From the NCBI GenBank assembly GCA_040544425.1, contig JBEONO010000002.1, positions 1-64,000 of the forward strand: a DNA stretch of 64,000 nt, in the 5' to 3' direction. Of this stretch, positions 1 through 7,693 are shown piece after piece. The position numbers and the translations under genes were made by a program. Source of the stretch: Solimicrobium sp040544425 (GTDB taxonomy: Bacteria > Pseudomonadota > Gammaproteobacteria > Burkholderiales > Burkholderiaceae_D). Numbering within the stretch: the stretch's first letter is position 1; the number at the start of each line of letters is the position of its first letter. The notes under the pieces were generated by a model that did not search any database, had not been told where the DNA came from, and saw nothing but the letters and a program-made list of their open reading frames with translations.

Positions 1-22
1 TACGTTTTTTGCTTTCACTCAT
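1..22 (-). CDS. Start of a gene leaving the window (partial)
   Basis: On the minus strand an ATG at 22 begins M-S-E-S-K-K-R and runs off the window edge. An AAAGGA ribosome-binding-like sequence sits a few bases before it. It lies just downstream of the SGNH hydrolase gene on the same strand, so the two could be co-transcribed. Only seven codons are visible, so no function can be given. Confidence 0.35.
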
Positions 23-74
23 TTGCTGTCATCCTTTCGAAGACAACAGCTTAAACTACCCGGTGGTTACTGTC

Positions 75-455
75 TCAAATCGTGGATCCACTATAGTCCG
101 GACTGATACACAGTTTGGGATTACTGATGGCACTGCAGTCTGGCTTGAGTGCCAGGCCATATTGAACAGCGTCGTTGCCCGCGCCGCTGATCATGAAAGT
201 ATTGAAATAATGGTGATTCGCAACCGACAGACTGTTGTCAACATAGGAAGCGTATTTGCCCGCGCCAACATAGTCCTGCAATAACGCGCCGTTATGTCCC
301 AGCGCCTGAATATTTTTGTAGCCATCCAACAGGCCTGGATTTTTAATGATGGCGCTCAGAATATTATTGTGCGGATACCAGAACCAAGAATCACCTACTG
401 CCATGATCGCCGGGTATTGGCCATCTTGCCATTCATCATCTTCGTAATAAAGCAT
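75..455 (-). CDS. SGNH/GDSL-type hydrolase, C-terminally short
   Basis: This 126-residue protein carries two of the SGNH hydrolase blocks. GDSW near residue 21 is the nucleophile-serine block, and GAGND near residue 90 is the block III glycine/asparagine of the oxyanion hole. A conserved G-H-N-G occurs between them. The start is well supported: the ATG at 455 follows a GAGGGGGAAG ribosome-binding site. The chain stops at TGA about 30 residues after the GxND block, with no DxxH block V that would supply the catalytic Asp and His. The family is normally longer than 180 residues. It has no signal peptide. Either the gene is truncated and probably inactive, or a minimal variant. A new ATG lies 53 bases downstream, so this is not simply a sequencing edge effect. 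Confidence 0.6.
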   Translation of the reverse strand: MLYYEDDEWQDGQYPAIMAVGDSWFWYPHNNILSAIIKNPGLLDGYKNIQALGHNGALLQDYVGAGKYASYVDNSLSVANHHYFNTFMISGAGNDAVQYGLALKPDCSAISNPKLCISPDYSGSTI

Positions 456-835
456 ATCTTCCCCCTCTCACGCGATTGACACAACAGGACTATCGAATTT
501 TGGAATATGCAGATTCTGACAGCCCACGATAATGAAATATGAATGTCAGGTCAATGCCCCATTTAGGGCATTTATTAGAAAATCGGTGACTTCGCAATGG
601 CAAATCAACAATGAATTTTTAAGGCAAGCGCCGCAACTTCAGCTTGTTGCGGCTTTGATTTTTTCCATGCAGCACTTTGCCCCAAATAAGTCATTATTTG
701 CTAAGGCAGAAGTGGATTCCGCATCTATAATTGCTCTGTCATTCTTGGCAAATCAATGACAATGTGTGTGTTGTCTCGGGACAGGAGCACACCGGGTGCT
801 CCTTGCAAACTGAACCTTTATTGAGGGAGAAGAAA
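456..835 (+). other. Intergenic region with three hairpins; candidate small RNA or attenuator leader
   Basis: This 380-base gap separates two divergent genes. It holds three plus-strand hairpins: AATGCCC/GGGCATT at 553-572, GCCGCAAC/GTTGCGGC at 630-653 followed by a T-rich tract, and AGGAGCAC/GTGCTCCT at 783-803 just before the ribosome-binding site of the gene at 836. The middle one has the form of an intrinsic terminator although no plus-strand gene precedes it. No convincing protein was seen. Confidence 0.5.
630..666 (+). terminator. Rho-independent terminator-like hairpin with no gene upstream
   Basis: A perfect 8-bp stem (GCCGCAAC at 630-637, GTTGCGGC at 646-653) with an 8-base loop is followed by TTTGATTTTTT. 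The T tract is only on the plus-strand side, so it would stop plus-strand transcripts about 170 bases before the gene at 836. It would fit the end of a small RNA or a premature terminator in a leader. Confidence 0.6.
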
Positions 836-1636
836 ATGAGCAGCATTGCAGAAATTTATACGGAAGCGATCCACAGCAATTTAAAACCACTGTATGGCAA
901 TTGGCCTCCCGACCAGCCCTTGCAACTGGGCGACTACGGCGTGCTGCGCGACAGTACCTTCATTCGCCTCGCCAACATCGGGGACGCTGGTCTGGCCATA
1001 AAATTTTCCAAACTACAATCAGGCAGCAAGAACCAGGAATACTTTACGTCGAAAGAAGGCGTGGAGGTTTCCTTTAATGCCAAGGGCGATGGCCCGGTTC
1101 CCTCTGGCGTGAAAGCGAATGCAAGCATGTCTATCTCGTTCAGCAACAGTGAAGCGGTCTTCTTCAACGCAGCTGGCTGCGAGTTCTGGACCATCAGTGA
1201 CAAGAACGCGCTTGCCAAGGCAATCATGGCGCTGTACGGCCGCGGGAACGGTCTCTGGAAACGCGAGTGGGTGGTGGTGACAGATCTGATCAAGACCGGT
1301 TCGGCAACCGTGGTGGTATCGGGTGGCGACTCCTCCGCGATCACGCTGGAAGCCGCGGCCAACGTGACTGCTATTGATCTGGCCAACGTCGATCTCAAAT
1401 TGTCGCTGGCGCACGAAAAAAGCATCGGCTACCGAATCATCTCCGACCAGTCCGGCCTCACGCCCCTGATGGGCCTGTCGCAAATTCAGGGCGACTGGAA
1501 TCCGTTCCACGATCCGGCATTCACACCGCGCAGCTATGCACTCATGGATAAACGCATCAGCAGGGTTATTGAAGAAGCTCCGGAAATCAAGACTGAACAG
1601 TCGCCGGATGAACTGCGATTCCGGCACCTGAATTAA
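836..1636 (+). CDS. Hypothetical cytoplasmic protein, 266 aa
   Basis: I do not recognise this family. The start at 836 (M-S-S-I-A-E-I-Y) follows a GAGGGAGAAGAA ribosome-binding site; an upstream extension in the same frame crosses the hairpin at 783-803 and is unlikely to be translated. There is no signal peptide or membrane segment. The middle (residues 70-200) alternates short hydrophobic and Ser/Thr/Val-rich stretches typical of beta-rich folds, with a W-K-R-E-W-V-V-V-T-D-L-I motif near residue 145. The last 30 residues are charged. It is divergent from the SGNH hydrolase gene and has its own unusual hairpin-rich leader. Confidence 0.8.
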   Translation: MSSIAEIYTEAIHSNLKPLYGNWPPDQPLQLGDYGVLRDSTFIRLANIGDAGLAIKFSKLQSGSKNQEYFTSKEGVEVSFNAKGDGPVPSGVKANASMSISFSNSEAVFFNAAGCEFWTISDKNALAKAIMALYGRGNGLWKREWVVVTDLIKTGSATVVVSGGDSSAITLEAAANVTAIDLANVDLKLSLAHEKSIGYRIISDQSGLTPLMGLSQIQGDWNPFHDPAFTPRSYALMDKRISRVIEEAPEIKTEQSPDELRFRHLN

Positions 1637-1689
1637 GCCTGCAGTTGAATTCTTTGAAACTGAACAACAGGGGTGAACTGATCGCTGTG

Positions 1690-1839
1690 TCACAGCATCG
1701 CCAGCAATATGCTCCCCATGCACGACAGAAAAAGCAGGAAAACGGCGCACAGGTTTTCAACTGAACTGACCATTCGCGAGCCCTCCTCGGCGCCGTTCGC
1801 CACAACCGGCCCACGTTCTCCGAGGATTTTTTGCAGCAT
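1690..1839 (-). CDS. Possible 49-aa small membrane protein
   Basis: A minus-strand frame from ATG 1839 to TGA 1690 encodes 49 residues. The N-terminal half is polar (M-L-Q-K-I-L-G-E-R-G), and the C-terminal half is one continuous hydrophobic segment (L-C-A-V-F-L-L-F-L-S-C-M-G-S-I-L-L-A-M-L), which reads as a single transmembrane helix. There is no strong ribosome-binding site and no recognised family. It lies in the otherwise empty stretch 1637-1998. It could be a real small protein or chance. Confidence 0.3.
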   Translation of the reverse strand: MLQKILGERGPVVANGAEEGSRMVSSVENLCAVFLLFLSCMGSILLAML

Positions 1840-1998
1840 GTGAATCAGCGCCGCGCACTACAGTGGGTGGTCCTCAACAGCGAGGATAGATTTGGTCATC
1901 CGTTTTATTTATTTAATTCAGGCATCGGCCGTTGCAATGGCGGGCTTTCTGTCAATTCTGGCGCGCTGAAATGCACGGAAGCGGACATTCGCATTTCA

Positions 1999-2286
1999 TC
2001 AGGAACGGGTTTTAACTTTATGACGCAGGCCACTGACCATCGCAGCGCGCAGAATTTCGTTGAGCCGCGACTGATAACCCTTTCCTTCTGACTTTAACCA
2101 TTCCAACACATCCGAATCGATTCTAACGGTAAGTTGTCGCTTCAACGGGCGGTAATGCTTACCACGAACAGCATCTATCCAATCCGATGCCGAGGTGGCC
2201 GGTATGTCAGAAAAATCGATAGCCTGGTCGGCTCTCGATGCCAGCGCCTTCAACTCCTTGCGTGCTGAGTCAGTAAGCTTTTTCAT
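1999..2286 (-). CDS. brnA: BrnA-type antitoxin
   Basis: This 95-residue protein begins M-K-K-L-T-D at ATG 2286. Its C-terminal half (residues 46-90) has the ribbon-helix-helix form of BrnA: K-R-Q-L-T-V-R-I-D-S-D-V-L-E-W-L followed by G-Y-Q-S-R-L-N-E-I-L-R. BrnA binds and neutralises the BrnT RNase and represses the operon. Its start lies inside the end of the toxin gene (17-bp overlap), the toxin-first order usual for brnTA. A longer in-frame reading exists but would overlap most of brnT, so this start is preferred. I infer autoregulation through the inverted repeat at 2555. Confidence 0.88.
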   Translation of the reverse strand: MKKLTDSARKELKALASRADQAIDFSDIPATSASDWIDAVRGKHYRPLKRQLTVRIDSDVLEWLKSEGKGYQSRLNEILRAAMVSGLRHKVKTRS

Positions 2287-2566
2287 AAATTTTCCTTTCA
2301 ACCCGAGTGGCCCGACGCGCCGAAATGATTCGTATCGCCTCATCACCCGATTCCGATCGCGCTTCAGTATGAACCACCAAAAGAATAACTGTGCCGTCTG
2401 GACTTCCCATGGTCTGCCAGCGTCGTTCGCCATTTTCAGTATGATCGGCTCGCGTCAGGTGGAAAGGATCGTCGAATACCATCGAGGCAGTTTCAAAACT
2501 GATGCCATGTTTTGACTGGTTCAAACGATTCTTATTGGGATCCCAGTGAAACAATTGTAACTCCAA
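2270..2566 (-). CDS. brnT: BrnT-type ribonuclease toxin
   Basis: This 98-residue protein matches BrnT: F-H-W-D-P-N-K-N-R-L-N then K-H-G-I-S-F-E-T-A near the N-terminus, V-F-D-D-P in the middle and I-R-I-I-S-A-R-R-A near the end. BrnT is a small RelE-fold RNase that arrests translation when free of BrnA. The best start is a TTG at 2566, since no ATG or GTG in frame precedes the conserved F-x-W-D-P motif. No good Shine-Dalgarno is seen before it, which suggests weak or leaderless translation. It is followed by brnA with a 17-bp overlap. Confidence 0.88.
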   Translation of the reverse strand: MELQLFHWDPNKNRLNQSKHGISFETASMVFDDPFHLTRADHTENGERRWQTMGSPDGTVILLVVHTEARSESGDEAIRIISARRATRVERKIYEKAY

Positions 2567-2580
2567 AAATGTAGTTACAA
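2555..2580. promoter_or_regulatory. Inverted repeat over the brnT start, probable BrnA operator
   Basis: A perfect 8-bp inverted repeat, TTGTAACT at 2555-2562 and AGTTACAA at 2573-2580, spans the TTG start of brnT. BrnA-family antitoxins bind palindromes at their own promoter, so this is a natural operator. The overlap with the initiation codon would suit direct repression. This is inference from position and symmetry. Confidence 0.55.
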
Positions 2581-2634
2581 ATATTTTATTTTAGCGACAA
2601 AGTGATTGGTATTAGTAAAACGACTTAGGCTAAG

Positions 2635-2770
2635 TCCAAGCCAGTGTTACCAGTTGCGCCCGGCTTTGAGATCGGCGTCAATTTCCGCTTTGCACCGGAC
2701 CATGCCGCAGGCCGTCCACAATAGCGGCCAAGCCACGACGTTTGAGTTCCGTAACAGTAAGAATATTCAT
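2635..2770 (-). pseudogene. Remnant of a Phd/YefM-family antitoxin gene
   Basis: From ATG 2770 the minus strand reads M-N-I-L-T-V-T-E-L-K-R-R-G-L-A-A-I and then G-L-R-H-G-P-V, the conserved N-terminus of prevent-host-death antitoxins, and stops at TGA 2678 after 30 residues. Just past it, in another frame, I-D-A-D-L-K-A-G-R resembles the C-terminal part of the same family. The centre (the V-V-L-S-E-x-E-Y region) is missing, so an internal deletion with a frameshift is likely. No cognate toxin is visible. It lies beside the intact brnTA pair. Confidence 0.6.
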
Positions 2771-2867
2771 GAGTCTATCCAATTTGAATTATTGATCGGT
2801 CAGAAAAAACAGCAGTATCATAACTAGCCAACTTCGCTTGCCAACTTCGCTCCTTGGGAGACCAGCC

Positions 2868-4583
2868 ATGAAATCCTTGCACAAACTTCTGATTCATTTC
2901 ACCGCTCTGTTGTTCGCATTGTTCGCCTGCCTGAACCCCGCGCATGCCGAACCGACCGCTGCCGACCAGGCCGAGGACTTCCGGTTCAAAACCATTTATT
3001 TTCTGCTGCCCGACCGGTTCAATCTGTACGGCACGGCTTACGTCGATCCACAATATCCCGATGCCAGCAATCCCGTGAACTGTTTTCAGGCTGCGTGCGA
3101 AACCGAACAGGAATTCCGCAGCTATTGGGGCGGCAATGTGCAGGGGGTGATTCAAAAACTGGATTACCTGCACAAGGTGGGCATCTCGGCAGTCTGGCTC
3201 GGGCCGATGATGCAGAACGTGCCCGGTTACGATCCAGAGGGTTGGGGCACCGGCTATCACGGCTATTGGGTCGATAATGTCTATAACGTGAATCCCTATT
3301 TCGGGCAATGGAGCGATATCGATCAACTCAGCAGCGCGCTGCATCAGCATGGCATGCGTTATATCCAGGACATTACGCTCAATCATTCCAATCCGTCCGA
3401 CAGCCATGTGCACGGGCTTTTGTACGGCGTCAACAATACCCAGGTGGTGGCGAGTTATCAGGACGACGACAGCCAGTTTTACAAACATTTTGAAGGCGAC
3501 TCACGCTGTATCGAGGCGCAACAAATCCCCGATTCGCAATGGGACTACTGGCAGCTGCATCACTGTCTGCTGGCAAAACTGAGCGGCTACAATCAAGACA
3601 ACCCGGCCACCGCCAATTATCTCAATGAAGGGTACAAAGTATGGCTCACGCATGGCGTCGATGGCTTGCGGGAAGACGCGGTGAAATTTGTGTTTCCGGA
3701 TTTTGTGGCGCGCTTCAATCATATGGTCGATGACTACGCCAGGTCACGGGGCCGCCCTGCCCCATATATTGTGGGCGAATGGTCGAACGGCGGCGTGTCG
3801 GATCTGAAATCCCTGGCGTATGCCAATTCCTATTCGCGCTTCTTGAGTAACATCCTCGACTTTCAGCTGTCCTTCGCGCTCAACCGTTACGTTGGCGGAT
3901 CTTATGAACCGACCAGCCAGTACATCACGGCAGCTCAGCTGGGGGAATTTCTTGATCAGCGGGTGGCGGCGTTTCATGGCCGCGATACCTGGCAAGGCAG
4001 CTTCATCGACAACCACGATCAGGTGCGCACGCTGGTGCGCCTGCAAAAACTGAACGTGCAGGATGAAGCCGAACGCAAAAGAAGAATGGATTTGGCGACC
4101 GTACTGCTGATGACGGTGCGCGGCGTGCCGATTATTTATTACGGCGATGAACAATACCTGGCGCATTACAACGATCACGCCACCATACCTCCCGACGACA
4201 TCAATTCGTCCAACGACGATCCCTACAACCGGGTCGGCATGAAAACCTGGAATCAGAATACTTCGGCGTTCAGGATCATCCGGACTCTGGCGCAGTTGCG
4301 CAAGACCAGTCCAGCCATTGCGCTGGGCGACTATCGCACGCTCTATGCCGATGACAACATCCTGGTATTTTTGCGCAGCCATCAGAACGACCGGGTACTG
4401 GTGGCCGTCAATCGCGGTATAAGCAAGACGATCACCCTGCCCGAACCAATGCCGGTCGCAAATGGTCAATACAGCAATCTACTGCAAAATTCGGGGACCA
4501 ATGAAATTAACCGCTGCACGGTCAGCGATCAGCATGTTGAGCTTGAACTGGATGCGCAAAGTGCGATGGTGTTGCGCTTTTAA
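2868..4583 (+). CDS. Secreted alpha-amylase family GH13 glucan hydrolase
   Basis: This 571-residue protein starts at ATG 2868 with a clear Sec signal peptide (hydrophobic core residues 8-22, cleavage after A-H-A near residue 27). All four GH13 regions are present: D-I-T-L-N-H (region I), G-L-R-E-D-A-V-K with the Asp nucleophile (II), V-G-E-W with the Glu acid/base (III) and F-I-D-N-H-D (IV). The N-terminal Y-F-L-L-P-D-R-F-N and the Y-H-G-Y-W-V-D-N motif are typical of secreted alpha-amylases and cyclodextrin-active enzymes. It should cleave alpha-1,4-glucans in the periplasm or outside the cell. Exact specificity is not decidable here. No sugar transporter is adjacent. Confidence 0.92.
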   Translation: MKSLHKLLIHFTALLFALFACLNPAHAEPTAADQAEDFRFKTIYFLLPDRFNLYGTAYVDPQYPDASNPVNCFQAACETEQEFRSYWGGNVQGVIQKLDYLHKVGISAVWLGPMMQNVPGYDPEGWGTGYHGYWVDNVYNVNPYFGQWSDIDQLSSALHQHGMRYIQDITLNHSNPSDSHVHGLLYGVNNTQVVASYQDDDSQFYKHFEGDSRCIEAQQIPDSQWDYWQLHHCLLAKLSGYNQDNPATANYLNEGYKVWLTHGVDGLREDAVKFVFPDFVARFNHMVDDYARSRGRPAPYIVGEWSNGGVSDLKSLAYANSYSRFLSNILDFQLSFALNRYVGGSYEPTSQYITAAQLGEFLDQRVAAFHGRDTWQGSFIDNHDQVRTLVRLQKLNVQDEAERKRRMDLATVLLMTVRGVPIIYYGDEQYLAHYNDHATIPPDDINSSNDDPYNRVGMKTWNQNTSAFRIIRTLAQLRKTSPAIALGDYRTLYADDNILVFLRSHQNDRVLVAVNRGISKTITLPEPMPVANGQYSNLLQNSGTNEINRCTVSDQHVELELDAQSAMVLRF

Positions 4584-4692
4584 TCAGTCTCTGAAACTAC
4601 ATGAATATTCAATTGACGGGACGGCATGCCAGCCTGCCGGGTGTTAACTGCGAATAAGCAAACTATCTAATTTGTTGACCAGTAATCAGCCC

Positions 4693-4720
4693 TTGACAAT
4701 CCGGGGTCAGCTTCTATGCT
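4693..4720 (+). promoter_or_regulatory. Sigma-70-like promoter for the chemoreceptor gene
   Basis: TTGACA at 4693-4698 and TATGCT at 4715-4720 are separated by 16 bases and lie 34 bases before the ATG at 4754. The -35 box is a consensus match. Motility genes often use sigma-28, but this looks like a housekeeping promoter. Confidence 0.5.
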
Positions 4721-4753
4721 TCCCACTACGCTAATACTTTTGGGCAATAAATT

Positions 4754-6436
4754 ATGATTTCGACCACTGCAACCCGCTTGATGAACTCGGACAGTCTTAC
4801 CGTTAGAACAAAACTTTGGATCGGTTTTGGATTAATCCTGGCTTTACTGGTCATTGTCACCATCATTGGTGTCGGTCAGGTCAATGCGATTTCGCGTGGC
4901 CTGATCACAATCGGTGACTTCAACAGTGTCAAGCAAAGGTATGCGATCAATTTCCGCGGCAGCGTGCATGACCGCGCAATCGCGCTGCGCGACGTCGTCT
5001 TGGTACCAGGCGATACGGAGTTGCAACCGGTCTTGGAGCGGATTACCAGCCTGTCGGCCGATTATGAAAAGTCTGCCGGCCCGTTGGACAAAATCTTTAC
5101 CGAATCCAAAGAGATCAGCCCCGATGAAAAACAGATTCTGGCCAGCATTAAGGAAACCGAAGCGCGCACCATGCCGCTGATTGCCAAAGTGATCGAGATG
5201 CGCAAATCGGGCGACGCCGATAACGCCAAACAGCTCTTGCTGACTGAAGCCAAACCGGCTTTTGTGGAGTGGCTGGCGCGCATCAACAAGCTGATTGACT
5301 ACGAAGAAAATCTGAACAAGGTTGAATCTGCTGCGGCACGCTCAACTGCCAACGGTTTTCAAACGCTGATGTTGCTGATGTGTCTGGGCGTAACCATTGC
5401 CGGCCTGCTGGTTGCCCACTTCATTGCGCGCACCATTACCGCTGCCATGGGCGGTGAACCGCGTGACGCCAGTGCGATTGCGCAAAGCATCGCCGCCGGT
5501 GATCTGTCGGTCGAGATTCACACTACCGCCAACGATACCCACAGCGTGCTGGCAGCGATGCGCGACATGCGCGAGTCTCTGGTCAATATCGTCAGCCAGG
5601 TGCGCAGCACCACGGACGAGATTTACAATGGTTCCTCAGAAATCGCCGCCGGGAACCAGGATCTGTCAGCGCGTACCGAGCAGCAATCGCTGGCGCTCGA
5701 AAAGACCGCCGCCTCGATGACAGAATTAACCTCCACCGTCAAACAAAACGCCGGTAATGCCAAGCAGGCCAACCAGCTTGCGCTGTCTGCCTCAGAAGTC
5801 GCGGTCAAGGGTGGCGCGGTCGTGGCGCGGGTGGTGGATACCATGGAATCGATCACCAGTTCTGCCAAAAAAATCGTCGATATTATCGGCGTGATTGATG
5901 GCATTGCTTTTCAGACCAATATTCTTGCCCTGAACGCTGCAGTCGAGGCAGCCCGTGCCGGTGAACAGGGCCGCGGCTTTGCCGTGGTCGCCAGCGAGGT
6001 GCGCAATCTGGCGCAACGCAGCGCTGCTGCTGCCAAGGAAATCAAGACCCTGATTGGCGATTCGGTCGAGAACGTGGAAATCGGCAGCAAACTGGTCAGC
6101 GAGGCTGGCAGTACCATGGAAGAGATTGTGATCAGCGTCAAAAAAGTCACCGACATCATGGGTGAAATCATGCTGGCCAGCGATGAGCAAAGCAGCGGAA
6201 TCGATGAAGTGCACAACGCCATCAGTGATATGGACCAGGTAACCCAACAAAACGCGGCGATGGTGGAAGAAGCGGCCAGTGCTGCGGCGAATCTGCAAAC
6301 CCAGGCCACCACCTTATCCGAGCATGTCGCTATTTTTAAATTGAGTCACACCAGCGAAAAACCGGTGCAGCCGCTGCAACGCGCGCCACGCATGACTGCG
6401 CCGCAACCGCGGCCGGCCCTGAAACTGCGCCAATAA
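4754..6436 (+). CDS. Methyl-accepting chemotaxis protein, 4HB sensor
   Basis: This is a 560-residue transmembrane chemoreceptor. TM1 is about residues 22-44, a periplasmic four-helix-bundle-type sensor spans about 45-195, and TM2 is about 198-220. A HAMP linker with M-G-G-E-P-R-D and A-A-G-D-L-S follows. The cytoplasmic signalling domain contains the invariant hairpin tip (N-A-A-V-E-A-A-R-A-G-E-Q-G-R-G-F-A-V-V) that contacts CheA and CheW. The C-terminus is Pro/Arg-rich and ends in L-K-L-R-Q without the N-W-E-T-F pentapeptide, so CheR/CheB must act without that tether. The ligand is unknown. It appears monocistronic behind its own promoter. Confidence 0.95.
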   Translation: MISTTATRLMNSDSLTVRTKLWIGFGLILALLVIVTIIGVGQVNAISRGLITIGDFNSVKQRYAINFRGSVHDRAIALRDVVLVPGDTELQPVLERITSLSADYEKSAGPLDKIFTESKEISPDEKQILASIKETEARTMPLIAKVIEMRKSGDADNAKQLLLTEAKPAFVEWLARINKLIDYEENLNKVESAAARSTANGFQTLMLLMCLGVTIAGLLVAHFIARTITAAMGGEPRDASAIAQSIAAGDLSVEIHTTANDTHSVLAAMRDMRESLVNIVSQVRSTTDEIYNGSSEIAAGNQDLSARTEQQSLALEKTAASMTELTSTVKQNAGNAKQANQLALSASEVAVKGGAVVARVVDTMESITSSAKKIVDIIGVIDGIAFQTNILALNAAVEAARAGEQGRGFAVVASEVRNLAQRSAAAAKEIKTLIGDSVENVEIGSKLVSEAGSTMEEIVISVKKVTDIMGEIMLASDEQSSGIDEVHNAISDMDQVTQQNAAMVEEAASAAANLQTQATTLSEHVAIFKLSHTSEKPVQPLQRAPRMTAPQPRPALKLRQ

Positions 6437-6458
6437 CGCGCCTGGTTGCCGGGAAATT

Positions 6459-7601
6459 CTAATTGGCATAGACCCGCACATAATCAACCAGCATTTCTGA
6501 TGGAAACACGGTCGAGCTGTCCGGCGCACCCGGCCAGCTCCCACCGACCGCCAGATTCAGAATGATGAAGCTGGCCTGACCCGAATCAAACGGCCAGATG
6601 GCACCGGCCGGCATGGCCGATGCCTGATAAGTGGCATAAACATTCGCCGGGCTGTCGACGTAATACTGCACCATACCCTTGGACCAGATCATCCCATACA
6701 CATGCCAGCCTGACGCTGCCACGTTGTAGTGGGTGGTCGGACCGGTGGCCCCGGACGCGCCACTCATGTGCAGCGTGCCCGCGATCCAGTCCGGCACCGG
6801 TGCGTTGACATGCTCCATAACATCCATCTCACCACAGGCTGGCCAACCGGCCGAGCCGATATTGTTCCCCAACAGCCAGAATGCCGGCCAGAGGCCCTGT
6901 CCTTCCGGCAGCTTGATCCGGGCTTCGACGCGTCCGTAAGTCATGCTGAATTTGCCCGCGGTATTGATTCTGGCAGAGGTATAGCTACCGGCCACTGGCT
7001 GCAGTGCTGCGATGTGCAGATAGCCATCAGTCGCGCCGACATAGGCATTGGGCGTGGCAGTGCAAGGCGCAAGCAGTGAAGCCCAGCCGCAATACACTTC
7101 GAGTTCACTGTTGACAGTTTTGAAGCCATTGGCCATCGAATCAAATTGCCAGACGTTTTGGTTGGGTGCGGCGTTGGATCCTGAGGTGTTGCCAAATTCA
7201 TCGCTCCAGATCAGGGTACCGGACGGCACGGTGCCGGGAATGGCAAGGCTGGCCGGCGCACTCGGGCTGGCACCGGCAGCGCTCGCGATGGCGTTGACGG
7301 TTTGCGTCGAGGCGACCAGAAAGGGACTGACATAGGCGATTGATTTCTGGGTTGGCGTGCTGCCGCCGGTACTGTAATAAACCGTTGCGCCCGCTGTCCC
7401 AGGGCTGATGGAAACGAGTACCGCGCCGTTCAGCGCCGGACTGGTTGTGATGACGGGCGCTGCCAGTGCCTGGAGTACAGGAGGTGTCGGGACAGTCGCG
7501 TTACTGCCGGAGCTACCCGAGCCACCTGAGCTGCAGCCGGTAAGCAAGGCGAAAAACAGGCCGGCACCAAAGCCGATTATCTGACTGGTTACAGGTTTCA
7601 T
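6459..7601 (-). CDS. Lipoprotein GH16 beta-glucanase with chitobiase-like N-terminal domain
   Basis: This 380-residue protein starts at ATG 7601. A lipobox (L-L-T-G-C) predicts lipid attachment at about residue 23, followed by a Gly/Ser linker. Residues 45-110 resemble the beta-sandwich domain found at chitobiase C-termini (Y-Y-S-T-G-G-S-T-P-T). The GH16 domain runs from about 120 to the end and carries E-M-D-V-M-E, the catalytic E-x-D-x-x-E signature of laminarinase-type enzymes. It should hydrolyse beta-1,3- or mixed-linked glucans at the cell surface. A terminator at 7641-7673 separates it from the lipase-ompW genes, so it is probably expressed separately or by read-through. An in-frame upstream extension lacks a signal sequence and was rejected. 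Confidence 0.9.
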   Translation of the reverse strand: MKPVTSQIIGFGAGLFFALLTGCSSGGSGSSGSNATVPTPPVLQALAAPVITTSPALNGAVLVSISPGTAGATVYYSTGGSTPTQKSIAYVSPFLVASTQTVNAIASAAGASPSAPASLAIPGTVPSGTLIWSDEFGNTSGSNAAPNQNVWQFDSMANGFKTVNSELEVYCGWASLLAPCTATPNAYVGATDGYLHIAALQPVAGSYTSARINTAGKFSMTYGRVEARIKLPEGQGLWPAFWLLGNNIGSAGWPACGEMDVMEHVNAPVPDWIAGTLHMSGASGATGPTTHYNVAASGWHVYGMIWSKGMVQYYVDSPANVYATYQASAMPAGAIWPFDSGQASFIILNLAVGGSWPGAPDSSTVFPSEMLVDYVRVYAN

Positions 7602-7640
7602 GGGACCATTCTTTAGTTGATGTGTGCTTTTGGAACACCA

Positions 7641-7673
7641 GAAAACAAAACTGCCCACGGTGAAGCGGGCAGT
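7641..7673 (-). terminator. Rho-independent terminator after the OmpW gene
   Basis: On the minus strand a 7-bp stem (ACTGCCC/GGGCAGT, 7650-7656 with 7667-7673) is followed by TTTTGTTTT. It sits just past the OmpW stop and before the GH16 gene. Confidence 0.7.
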
Positions 7674-7693
7674 CTTGAAGGGAGAGTGACGCT

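Noticed and set aside
1019..1750. A 243-codon minus-strand frame across the 836 gene
   Set aside because: It has no ribosome-binding site and a His/Arg-rich shadow composition; the plus-strand gene has a strong start.
2828..2855. Direct repeat GCCAACTTCGCT twice before the amylase gene
   Set aside because: Only two short copies; no match to a known operator and no wider array.
2775..4469. Long open frames on the minus strand opposite the amylase gene
   Set aside because: They mirror a strongly supported GH13 gene with signal peptide and all catalytic motifs, and their products look like reversed codon bias (I/V/H/R-rich).
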